DNA of 30,187 nt, from positions 1 through 30,187 of IMG/VR virus record IMGVR_UViG_3300029448_007214; one strand, 5' to 3'. This document shows, piece by piece, positions 8,079 through 14,282 of this stretch. The notes beneath the pieces are model-generated. The model was not told where the DNA came from. It saw nothing but the letters and a program-made list of their open reading frames with translations, and did not search any database. Position 1 is the first letter of the stretch, and every line of letters starts with the position of its first letter. This DNA is from a virus. Made by a program: the position numbers and the translations under genes.

Positions 8079-9432
8079 AAATAAAAATTATGTAGTTGGG
8101 ATTTATGACGATACTCGTATATCTAATAACTTAACTCAAGCAGAAAAAAATAAAGAAATTACTGAGTTTTTTACAAGATTTAAATACTTTGGCCCAATTA
8201 TAGTTAAGAATAATATTAACGATGTATTAGATGAAGCCTTAGAACATGATGTTGATTACTGTATAGTTCAATCTGTTGGTCATATCATTAAAGATGCCTT
8301 GTTTTTTACTTTTATCGAGAAATGGATAGAAAAACAAGATTTTTTTATTACAGGACATATTATGGATAAAAATAAAAAGAACCTTAATAATCCAACAGGC
8401 AAAGAAGGTTATTATGGATTACATAAGCAGTGTATGTTGGTTAATTTAAACTACTATAAAAAATTTGATAAACCAGTCTTTGGTAACAAAAATAGTGGAG
8501 AAGAGTTTGTGGTCAAGGCTGAGAGACATGCTAAAAATATTCATGATGATTATACACCATTATCTTTAAAACCAACAGAAGAACTAACTATATGTACACC
8601 TCTAGTTGATGGTTGGAACTTTATCAATGTTAGTTTGCAAAATGATCTGACGGTATACAATTTTCATCCAAAAATTCGCGAGTCTAAAGAGTATATCTAC
8701 CCTACGACCAGTGCTGCAGAGTTAGAGCATCAACTTTCATGGATAACTAATATAGTTAACTACGCTCAACAATGTGTATTTTTTTGGAATACAGAAAATT
8801 ATGCAGATCTAAAGTATGTCCCTATCGATAAACCTATTAAAAAACTCTATGCAGTTGCTGCTAGTTTTAAACCTAATATGATATTAAATCATTACGGATT
8901 TACTGATAATTGTGAGATAGTGTATTACGACTATAGCAAGGCTGCTTTAGCTTTTAAAAAGTTATTACTAAAAGAATGGAATGGCGAAGATTATCCTTTA
9001 TTTTTAGACTATGCACAAAAGAAATTTCAAATTAATGAAACAGGTGGGAATGAAACTCAAAAATTAAGTAGAAATCAGCTATGGGAACGAGAGCTAGAGT
9101 GGTGGGGATCTGAAAAAGATATTAAAGATCATTGGGATAGATATAAAAATCTAAATCATTCTTTCATTCATTGTGATATATGTGAGGCGCCAGAAAAGCT
9201 AACTTCTCAAATCACTCCTGAAGAAGATTCTGTCATATGGTGGAGTAACGCTTTTCACACAGTTGGAGCACAATATACAAGAGGACTAAAAGGTGTTAAA
9301 AGCAGTTACGAAAATTGGCTACAACAAATTAATAATAAAAATCCAAATATTTGGATTTTAGGAAAAGACTACTTAGACAGACCTGTAGAAGGTGATAAAT
9401 TAAAGGATTATTTATATGCTTATGATTGCTAA
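8059..9432 (+). CDS. Large unidentified protein, 457 residues
   Basis: No motif gives a confident family. The N-terminal third has features that would suit a GT-A-like fold: YVVGIYDDTR at the start, then HDVDYCIVQSVGHII, then FFITGHIMDKN and GYYGLHKQCMLVNLNYYKKF, which resembles the acceptor region of some glycosyltransferases. The C-terminal part is rich in Trp and acidic residues (WERELEWWGSEKDIKDHW, VIWWSNAFHTVGAQY). Start could be ATG 8059 or ATG 8071; 8059 keeps a short AAGAAG nearby. It overlaps oxygenase-type genes on both sides (20 and 17 bases), so it probably works in the same pathway. Not predicted to be secreted or in the membrane. Confidence 0.55.
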   Translation: MKRIMGKNKNYVVGIYDDTRISNNLTQAEKNKEITEFFTRFKYFGPIIVKNNINDVLDEALEHDVDYCIVQSVGHIIKDALFFTFIEKWIEKQDFFITGHIMDKNKKNLNNPTGKEGYYGLHKQCMLVNLNYYKKFDKPVFGNKNSGEEFVVKAERHAKNIHDDYTPLSLKPTEELTICTPLVDGWNFINVSLQNDLTVYNFHPKIRESKEYIYPTTSAAELEHQLSWITNIVNYAQQCVFFWNTENYADLKYVPIDKPIKKLYAVAASFKPNMILNHYGFTDNCEIVYYDYSKAALAFKKLLLKEWNGEDYPLFLDYAQKKFQINETGGNETQKLSRNQLWERELEWWGSEKDIKDHWDRYKNLNHSFIHCDICEAPEKLTSQITPEEDSVIWWSNAFHTVGAQYTRGLKGVKSSYENWLQQINNKNPNIWILGKDYLDRPVEGDKLKDYLYAYDC

Positions 9433-10000
9433 GACAAAGTTAGTTTTTGATAACTCTTGGCTATCAAAACTCACTTTTAAACCTCATGACGATTATGATT
9501 TAGCAGGTAATGTTGATGCAGTAGCAATTAAGAGCGTTGATGGAAATGCTCATAGTTTTTATCGTCGTAAATCTATTGAGTATCCAGAAGATTTTACTTA
9601 CACTAAATACTATAATTTATGTAAATCCCTTATTGATTTTTTTGAGTTTGAAACTACCCGTATAAGAGTACATAAACAAGAACCTGGTCAAATTATCCCT
9701 ATTCACACAGACGATAATAATATTAACGCAAAAACAAATGATGATTTTAGATTAAGAGCAGTTACCGCCTTAACTGGTAATGATGATTTTATCTATCAGT
9801 TTCAATTAAATAATGAGATAGAACAGTTTAGCTTAAAAACTGGAGAAACAGTTATATTTGATCCTGACTTAGTAGGACACGGTATGGTTAATCAATCGTT
9901 AGATAAAACTAGATACTCATTGGTTCAAGTTTTTAAAGCATACCCAGTATCTAACTGGTTGAAAAACTTTATTAATACAGATAAAATAGAAATTATATGA
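9416..10000 (+). CDS. 2OG-Fe(II) oxygenase-like protein
   Basis: TTRIRVHKQEPGQIIPIHTDD (about 80-100) repeats the pattern seen in the hydroxylase at 7446: a basic strand, a Pro-Gly turn, then an HxD motif (H97, D99). The distal ligand is probably H155 in DPDLVGHGMVNQ, with R166 (DKTRYSLVQVF) placed to bind 2-oxoglutarate. I therefore read it as a second, divergent member of the aspartyl/asparaginyl hydroxylase-like group, 194 residues long. AAGGA lies about 8 bases before the ATG. The start overlaps the large unknown gene by 17 bases and the stop overlaps the PC4-like gene by 4. The substrate is unknown. Confidence 0.74.
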   Translation: MLMIAKTKLVFDNSWLSKLTFKPHDDYDLAGNVDAVAIKSVDGNAHSFYRRKSIEYPEDFTYTKYYNLCKSLIDFFEFETTRIRVHKQEPGQIIPIHTDDNNINAKTNDDFRLRAVTALTGNDDFIYQFQLNNEIEQFSLKTGETVIFDPDLVGHGMVNQSLDKTRYSLVQVFKAYPVSNWLKNFINTDKIEII

Positions 10001-10260
10001 ATATAGATTTTGGAACCGCATTTCACAAACCTAATGGTAACGCAGTGAAAGTTACAATAAATGAATTTAGAGAAAAATTGTACCTGCATATTAGAGAATA
10101 TTCAATGGATGGAGATACAGGTCAGTGGTATCCAACTAAGTCTGGATTCTCAATTCCTGCAGATGAAGTTAGTTCCTTGATCCCTCTTTTAGAAGATGCA
10201 AGCGACGCTGTTGCTCAACAATATGTTTGGAGCAAGCAATTAGAATTAGAACTGGAGTAA
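9997..10260 (+). CDS. PC4/YdbC-like ssDNA-binding protein
   Basis: The 87-residue product matches the PC4 (transcriptional coactivator p15) fold in order and spacing: KVTINEFREKLYLHIREYSM, then D-x-D-x-x-x-WYPTKSGFSIPADEVSSLIPLL. Eukaryotic PC4 and bacterial YdbC-type homologues share the core V-x-I-x-x-[FY]-x-x-K-x-x-[LV]-x-I-R-E-Y, the Lys/Gly-rich turn K-x-G-[IF]-[ST]-[IL], and a closing helix. These proteins form dimers that bind single-stranded DNA through a beta surface. It starts in an ATGA overlap with the oxygenase gene and ends just before a small HTH gene. A role in transcription or in protecting replicating DNA is likely but not shown. Confidence 0.8.
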   Translation: MNIDFGTAFHKPNGNAVKVTINEFREKLYLHIREYSMDGDTGQWYPTKSGFSIPADEVSSLIPLLEDASDAVAQQYVWSKQLELELE

Positions 10261-10262
10261 AA

Positions 10263-10571
10263 ATGAGCGTAAAAGCATGGAATGATGAACAAGAAGCAGA
10301 GCTGATAAAGCTTTATACTGAAGACGGTCAAAAAGACGTATTTAAATTAGCTGAACATTTCTCAAAAGGTTATAGAAGTGTTATAAGTAAGTTAGTTCAA
10401 TTAAAGATTTACGAAAAACCAATAATTGAAGAAGAAGATCGTTCTCAAACTGTTAAGGTTATGCTTCGTGAACTTGAAGAAATTCTTCAAATTGAGGTTG
10501 ATGGTGTTAATCTTAATAAAAAAGAGAATCTTCAGAAGCTTTTAAAAGCTGTAAAAGAAAAAATAATTTGA
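10263..10571 (+). CDS. Small HTH (SANT/Myb-like) DNA-binding protein
   Basis: ATG 10263 is chosen because GGAG (10254-10257) sits 5 bases upstream; the longer in-frame TTG 10227 lies deep in the previous gene. Residues 4-48 (WNDEQEAELIKLY, then DVFKLAEHFSKGYRSVISKLVQLKIY) form a three-helix SANT-like unit: an acidic first helix, a short second helix, and a basic recognition helix. The C-terminal half is a charged helix that may dimerise. The recognition helix resembles those of the four-repeat protein at 13171, so the two may be related by duplication. Probable early transcription or DNA-organising factor; the target is unknown. Confidence 0.7.
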   Translation: MSVKAWNDEQEAELIKLYTEDGQKDVFKLAEHFSKGYRSVISKLVQLKIYEKPIIEEEDRSQTVKVMLRELEEILQIEVDGVNLNKKENLQKLLKAVKEKII

Positions 10572-10774
10572 TGGCTGCAAAAAAGAATAGAAATAATAAG
10601 GTATGGATGATTCCTGAAGGAGAAAAAAGAAACTCTGCTTCATATCATTTCATTCATCCAAAAACTCTGAACCAACTAAGAAACGGAGTTAAACTTCGTA
10701 TGAAAAAGTATCACCCTAAAATACGTCAGCATGTTTGGTTTGTAGAAACAAAAATGCCACCTCACTCTAAATAG
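10571..10774 (+). CDS. rpmG: Ribosomal protein bL33-like
   Basis: The C-terminal 40 residues align with bacterial bL33. From memory, E. coli bL33 ends [21 protein letters not shown]; here the segment is KLRMKKYHPKIRQHVWFVETK, with 11 of 21 positions identical, including the R-Q-H-V block that contacts 23S rRNA. The preceding SASYHFIHPKTLNQLRNGV matches the beta strand and loop (GTGHFYTTTKNKR) with one gap. It lacks CxxC pairs, so it is the zinc-free form. The 67-residue length is close to cellular bL33 (about 55) plus a basic N-terminus. Start ATG 10571 overlaps the upstream TGA. Likely enters or modifies host 50S subunits late in their life; function in infection is inference. Confidence 0.8.
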   Translation: MAAKKNRNNKVWMIPEGEKRNSASYHFIHPKTLNQLRNGVKLRMKKYHPKIRQHVWFVETKMPPHSK

Positions 10775-10782
10775 GAGAACAC

Positions 10783-11229
10783 ATGAGAGAAACATATGAA
10801 CAGTATATGGTAAGACGATTACAAGAAGAAGAGCAAAAAGACAAAAAAATTGCTAATGAATTAGAGGAAAGAGCTTGGAAAAACCTAGAAAATAGAAACA
10901 GAAAGATATATGAATCTCCAGATGGAGGAAAAACTATCTATTCTAGACCTTTTGGAGAACCTCTTACTCGCGTTGTAATTCAATCCCCAGAGAAACAAAA
11001 TAACTTCTCCAGTGATACGGATATGGTTAATCATCCTCCTCACTATAATAAAGGTATTGAAACAACCAAATATATTGATTCATGGAATATGGGCTTTTCT
11101 CAAGGTAATGTAATCAAATATGTTACTAGATATAACTTAAAACATGAAGATAAACAAAAACAGCTTGAAGATCTTAAAAAAGCTCGTTGGTATCTTGAAG
11201 ACTTAATTAAAATGGTAGAAAACTCGTAA
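10783..11229 (+). CDS. DUF3310 (T7 gp1.7-like) protein with N-terminal coiled coil
   Basis: The C-terminal 70 residues (VNHPPHYNKGIETTKYIDSW, then GNVIKYVTRYNLKHED, then LKKARWYLEDLI) are the signature of the DUF3310 family, widespread in phages and including the T7 gp1.7 nucleotide kinase group: NHPxHY at the start and IKYVxRYxxK in the middle. The first 45 residues are a strongly charged helix (MVRRLQEEEQKDKKIANELEERAW), likely a coiled coil or oligomerisation arm. AGGAG precedes the ATG. The stop codon begins the loop of a terminator, so this gene ends its operon. A role in nucleotide metabolism fits the family and the nearby replication genes. Confidence 0.78.
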   Translation: MRETYEQYMVRRLQEEEQKDKKIANELEERAWKNLENRNRKIYESPDGGKTIYSRPFGEPLTRVVIQSPEKQNNFSSDTDMVNHPPHYNKGIETTKYIDSWNMGFSQGNVIKYVTRYNLKHEDKQKQLEDLKKARWYLEDLIKMVENS

Positions 11230-11245
11230 TACTTCGAGTTTTCTA
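11216..11245 (+). terminator. Rho-independent terminator, probably bidirectional
   Basis: A perfect 11-base inverted repeat, TAGAAAACTCG (11216-11226) and CGAGTTTTCTA (11235-11245), flanks an 8-base loop that begins with the stop codon of the DUF3310 gene. The arm gives TTTT after the G+C core on either strand, so it could stop transcription in both directions. It separates the glycan/small-gene operon from the ligase. Confidence 0.72.
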
Positions 11246-11275
11246 TTGATTCTTACTTAATTTCTCTGTTATATT
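11246..11275 (+). promoter_or_regulatory. Candidate sigma70-type promoter for the ligase gene
   Basis: TTGATT (11246-11251) and TATATT (11270-11275) are separated by 18 bases, a reasonable match to the sigma70 consensus immediately after the terminator. Transcription would begin about 7 bases after the -10, almost on the ATG at 11282, so the ligase message could be leaderless or nearly so. No Shine-Dalgarno-like sequence is present in the 30 bases before the ATG, which agrees with that. Confidence 0.5.
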
Positions 11276-11281
11276 CTTTAT

Positions 11282-13024
11282 ATGAATTACAAAGAACTTA
11301 AACAACTTATCCAAAAACATAATCATGCTTACTATGATTTATCTGCACCTACTCTGTCTGATGCGGAATATGATCAACTGTATGATAAACTTGAGACTAT
11401 GGAATCTGCTCAAGGGTGGAGAGACTATGACTCTCCAACTCTTGGTGTTGGCGGAGCAGCTGGTAAAATTACTCATCCTTATAAGTTGTACTCACTTCGC
11501 AAAATTTATGAAGGTGAAGAAGAAGTAGAATCTTGGATGGATGTGATTCTACCAAAAATTGACGGTTCAAATCTTACACTAGTTTATCGCAGAGGCAAGC
11601 TTAAATTAGCTATCACTCGCGGTAATGGCGAGCAAGGTGAAGATGTAACTCATCTTGCAGAATGGATTAAAAATGTTCCTCACCGTATAGATACTGAATT
11701 TGATGAGATTGTTGTCAACGGTGAGTGTGTAACAGACAATGAAGTTGAAAACTTTAGAAACTATGTCTCAGGCGCACTAGGATTAAAATCTGCATACGAG
11801 TTTAAAGATAGAAATATTAATTTTATAGCACACGATTGGCTCGGAATTGATATGGACTATAAACCTCGTATGAAAATTCTAACAGCAATGGGATTCTTTA
11901 CAGTTCTAGAAGAACGTGCTTGGAATTATCCAAAAGATGGAATAGTTTATCGTTGTAACTCATATGAAAAATCACAACAGCTTGGATATACTTCTAAATA
12001 TCCACGATTTGCTGTAGCTCTCAAAAAGCGTATGACAGAAGTTGCTATCACCACTCTACAAGACGTATTGTGGGTTGTAGGTCGCACTGGAACTGTAAAC
12101 CCTACAGGAGTTATAGATCCTGTTGTGATTGATGATGCTACTATTTCTCGTGTCACTCTTCATAATATAGGTATTATTGAGGAACACAATTTAGGTTTAG
12201 GTGATCTAATTCAAATCGAGCGTGCTGGTGGTGTTATACCAAAGTTTATTGGTGTAATGCAACACTCTCAACACGGTATTAAGATTACAAAAAATCACGC
12301 AGAAGAGACTATTGGTCAGCAAACAAAACGAGATGGTCCTAGACTATTGGTTGCAGATCGTAATAACATTAACACATCAAAAGTTTTAGAACACTTTATC
12401 AAAACTATTGATATTAAAGGATTAGGACCTGCCTCTGTTAAGAGAATGGGACTAACACACCCAGTTGACATATTTGATGATCAACCTTGGGCAAAACTTG
12501 GTGCCAACGGTGCCAAAGTCGAAGCTGAGATTGAAAGAACAAAAACCAAACCTTATGATATTGTTCTTGCTTCCCTTGGCATTCCTGGAGTTGGTAGACG
12601 TGCTTCTAAATTAATTATAAGCAAGATTCCAGCATTCAGAAATCTAAGAGATATTGAAACCACAGAAATAAAAGGTATTGGCCCTTCTACTGTTGATTCA
12701 GTTTTATCTTGGTTAGACGAAAACGAAGAGTGGGTTTTAACCTTGCCTCTTCAACTAGAACAAAATGTCACGGTTGAAGAAACAGTTGGAGCTCCTGCTC
12801 GCAAAGTGTGTATTACAGGAAAGCTGGATATGACTCGCGGCGATCTTGCAGATCGTCTCGAAAACAAAGGATTTAAAGTAACATCAACAGTCACTAAAGA
12901 TTGTTATGCTCTTATTACAGGTGGTGATACAACATCATCTAAATATAAGCGTGCTGTTACTCTTGGTGTAACCATTATCGATTATTGGTCAAGCCAAAAA
13001 GAAGTCTTAAGCGGTGATTTTTAA
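11282..13024 (+). CDS. ligA: NAD-dependent DNA ligase, single chain
   Basis: Seals nicks using NAD. Domains in order: Ia (residues 1-40, HNHAYYDLSAPTLSDAEYDQLYDKL, which binds NMN); adenylation domain with the AMP-accepting lysine K92 in LPKIDGS and TRGNGEQGED; OB fold (VGRTGTVNPTGVIDP, TLHNIGIIEEHNLGLGD, ERAGGVIPKFIGV); helix-hairpin-helix region (IKGLGPAS, LGIPGVGRRA, IKGIGPST); C-terminal BRCT domain (RKVCITGKLDMTRGDLADRLENKGF). At 580 residues it is about 90 shorter than E. coli LigA. The four zinc-finger cysteines normally between OB and HhH are absent: that segment reads GPRLLVADRNNINTSKVLEHF. As I recall, T5 carries its NAD ligase as two separate subunits, so a fused form in an otherwise T5-like layout is a difference. 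Confidence 0.93.
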   Translation: MNYKELKQLIQKHNHAYYDLSAPTLSDAEYDQLYDKLETMESAQGWRDYDSPTLGVGGAAGKITHPYKLYSLRKIYEGEEEVESWMDVILPKIDGSNLTLVYRRGKLKLAITRGNGEQGEDVTHLAEWIKNVPHRIDTEFDEIVVNGECVTDNEVENFRNYVSGALGLKSAYEFKDRNINFIAHDWLGIDMDYKPRMKILTAMGFFTVLEERAWNYPKDGIVYRCNSYEKSQQLGYTSKYPRFAVALKKRMTEVAITTLQDVLWVVGRTGTVNPTGVIDPVVIDDATISRVTLHNIGIIEEHNLGLGDLIQIERAGGVIPKFIGVMQHSQHGIKITKNHAEETIGQQTKRDGPRLLVADRNNINTSKVLEHFIKTIDIKGLGPASVKRMGLTHPVDIFDDQPWAKLGANGAKVEAEIERTKTKPYDIVLASLGIPGVGRRASKLIISKIPAFRNLRDIETTEIKGIGPSTVDSVLSWLDENEEWVLTLPLQLEQNVTVEETVGAPARKVCITGKLDMTRGDLADRLENKGFKVTSTVTKDCYALITGGDTTSSKYKRAVTLGVTIIDYWSSQKEVLSGDF

Positions 13025-13068
13025 TAAAAAGAAAAACAACCAAGTCACCATATACTGTCATATTTCAG

Positions 13069-13097
13069 TTGCTTGTTATAAAGTTTTTCTGTAATAT
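13069..13097 (+). promoter_or_regulatory. Sigma70-type promoter for the four-repeat DNA-binding gene
   Basis: TTGCTT (13069-13074), a 17-base spacer, and TAATAT (13092-13097) make the clearest promoter in the window. It lies in a 146-base gap after the ligase stop and would give a leader of about 65 bases before ATG 13171. The strong promoter, the strong ribosome binding site and the codon use of the gene all point to high expression. Confidence 0.65.
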
Positions 13098-13109
13098 CTC
13101 TATATAAAG

Positions 13110-13162
13110 TCAAGAGATTAAGAAAACTCTTGAAAATTCAACAAAACTTAATGTTCGAGGGG
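13110..13162 (+). promoter_or_regulatory. Leader hairpin and strong ribosome binding site
   Basis: In the leader, TCAAGAG (13110-13116) pairs with CTCTTGA (13127-13133) around a 10-base loop, a perfect 7-bp stem near the predicted 5' end, a position known in phage messages to slow decay. The ribosome binding site GAGGGG (about 13157-13162) lies 8 bases before ATG 13171 and is the most G-rich in the window. GTTC and GAAC flank it, so a weak hairpin could also hide it. Confidence 0.5.
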
Positions 13163-13170
13163 AACAATAC

Positions 13171-13854
13171 ATGTCTAAGTTTGAATACACTGATGAAATG
13201 GTTACTCGTATGCACGATGTTGCAGGTTCAGGAGTAACTGAAGATATTATCGAATCACTGATGGGTGAGTTCGATTTTCCACGTCGGTCAGTCACAGCAA
13301 AGCTTCGCAAGCTGGGCTATGACGTACCAAAGAAGCCAGGTGCAGCACCTGTATTCTCAGCTGACGAAACTGATGCTCTGGCATCATTTTTAGAAGCCAA
13401 TTCTGGCAACATGACTGCTGAAGAAATTGCCGATTCTTTCATGGATGGTAAATTCACAGCACGCCAGATTAACGGTAAGGCTCTTTCACTGGAAATGACA
13501 GCTCACGTCAAGCCAGCTGAAAAGAAAGTAACACCACGCACTTATTCTGAAGAAGAAGAGTCAACAATCACATCTATGGTTGAAGGTGGTTCTTACCTTG
13601 AAGAAGTTGCTGATGCAATGGGTCGTTCTGTTAACTCCATTCGTGGTAAGCTTCTTTCAATGGGCCTCAAGGCTCCTCAGCGTGATAAAAAGACTGTTAA
13701 GTCAGATCCTTATGAAGGTATCGAAGATATGCTTGATCAAACAGTTGAAGAGATTGCAACTTCATTCGATAAAACTGTTCGTGGAGTAAAAACAGTGCTT
13801 ACACGTCGTGGCCTGAGCTGTGCAGATTACACACCTAAAGCTGCAAGTGAGTAA
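13171..13854 (+). CDS. Four-repeat HTH DNA-binding protein (candidate T5 D5-like)
   Basis: The 227-residue product is built of four diverged SANT/HTH-like units, at about 4-52, 61-113, 124-169 and 178-220. Each has an acidic first helix (YTDEMVTRM, FSADETDAL, YSEEEESTI, YEGIEDML), a middle helix (EDIIESLM, EEIADSFM, EEVADAM, EEIATSF) and a basic recognition helix (RRSVTAKLRKLG, ARQINGKALSLE, VNSIRGKLLSMG, VRGVKTVLTRRG). Its position between ligase and helicase matches the early DNA-binding protein D5 of T5, as I recall the map. G+C content and codon choice (CTG, GGC, CGT, GGT) stand out from neighbours and suggest high expression. It probably coats or bridges phage DNA or represses transcription. 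Four units could wrap several helical turns. Confidence 0.82.
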   Translation: MSKFEYTDEMVTRMHDVAGSGVTEDIIESLMGEFDFPRRSVTAKLRKLGYDVPKKPGAAPVFSADETDALASFLEANSGNMTAEEIADSFMDGKFTARQINGKALSLEMTAHVKPAEKKVTPRTYSEEEESTITSMVEGGSYLEEVADAMGRSVNSIRGKLLSMGLKAPQRDKKTVKSDPYEGIEDMLDQTVEEIATSFDKTVRGVKTVLTRRGLSCADYTPKAASE

Positions 13855-13885
13855 TTCTCGCTCTTAACTTTCTGATTGTTAAGGA

Positions 13886-13915
13886 GGGATGGTGGAAACA
13901 CCATCCCTTATTTAT
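13886..13915 (+). terminator. Rho-independent terminator with GAAA tetraloop
   Basis: GGGATGGTG (13886-13894) and CACCATCCC (13899-13907) form a perfect 9-bp stem closed by a GAAA (GNRA) tetraloop, followed by TTATTTAT. It stands 32 bases after the stop of the four-repeat protein gene, so it would end that monocistronic message. AAGGAGG overlaps its left foot (13881-13887), and a small second hairpin (CTTAAC 13863-13868 with GTTAAG 13878-13883) would compete for the same AAG. Confidence 0.85.
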
Positions 13916-14221
13916 ATGACCTCAATAATTCTTGAAGATTTGTCTGATGAACTAATAGATACTATTCTTTCTTTACACCCAAAAGATAGAGCCTCTTACT
14001 TTGAAAAGATGGCTAAAAACTACTATCCACATATTGAGCCTGAAACAGATGAATTTAATAGTTTAATTGAATCCTATAACTCATCTTTTTATGTTGAAAA
14101 ACTGTATAGAACTAATCGTTTTTTTAATGAAAAATTTACGATAGTTTACACTGAAACAGGGCTAGTCCGTAACGCCATCTGTGATTTGTTCTTTGCAGAT
14201 GATGACCTCATTACCCATTAA
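13916..14221 (+). CDS. Hypothetical protein, 101 residues
   Basis: I take ATG 13916 as the start. The longer in-frame ATG 13889 lies inside the terminator stem and only one base after AAGGAGG, too close for initiation. From 13916 the only strong ribosome binding site upstream is that same AAGGAGG, 28 bases away in linear sequence but about 8 bases away if the terminator hairpin is folded. The product is acidic, with DLSDELIDTILSLHPKDRASYFEKMAKNYYPH forming likely helices, and ends LFFADDDLITH. I do not recognise the family. It sits alone between two regulatory elements. Confidence 0.6.
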   Translation: MTSIILEDLSDELIDTILSLHPKDRASYFEKMAKNYYPHIEPETDEFNSLIESYNSSFYVEKLYRTNRFFNEKFTIVYTETGLVRNAICDLFFADDDLITH

Positions 14222-14229
14222 ATGACATC

Positions 14230-14270
14230 TTGCTAATTGCACTCAGTTATGTTATTATTACTAATAATAA
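14230..14270 (+). promoter_or_regulatory. Promoter overlapped by a perfect 19-base palindrome (candidate operator)
   Basis: TTATTATTACTAATAATAA (14252-14270) is a perfect palindrome with 9-base arms around one C. Its first six bases can serve as a -10 box (TTATTA) 16 bases after TTGCTA (14230-14235). AGGAG follows immediately at 14272-14276, 6 bases before the ATG of an HTH protein. A dimeric regulator bound here would block both the promoter and the start region, so autoregulation by the downstream gene is a reasonable guess. Confidence 0.5.
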
Positions 14271-14282
14271 CAGGAGATATCT

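Noticed and set aside
12492-12518. Repeat GGTGCCAAC/GGTGCCAA in the ligase gene
   Set aside because: Two nearby copies encode a Gly-Ala-rich turn in a conserved protein and are most simply explained by codon choice.
13889-13915. Longer start (ATG 13889) for the 101-residue protein
   Set aside because: It would be one base from AAGGAGG and inside the terminator stem, and the extra nine residues simply encode that stem.
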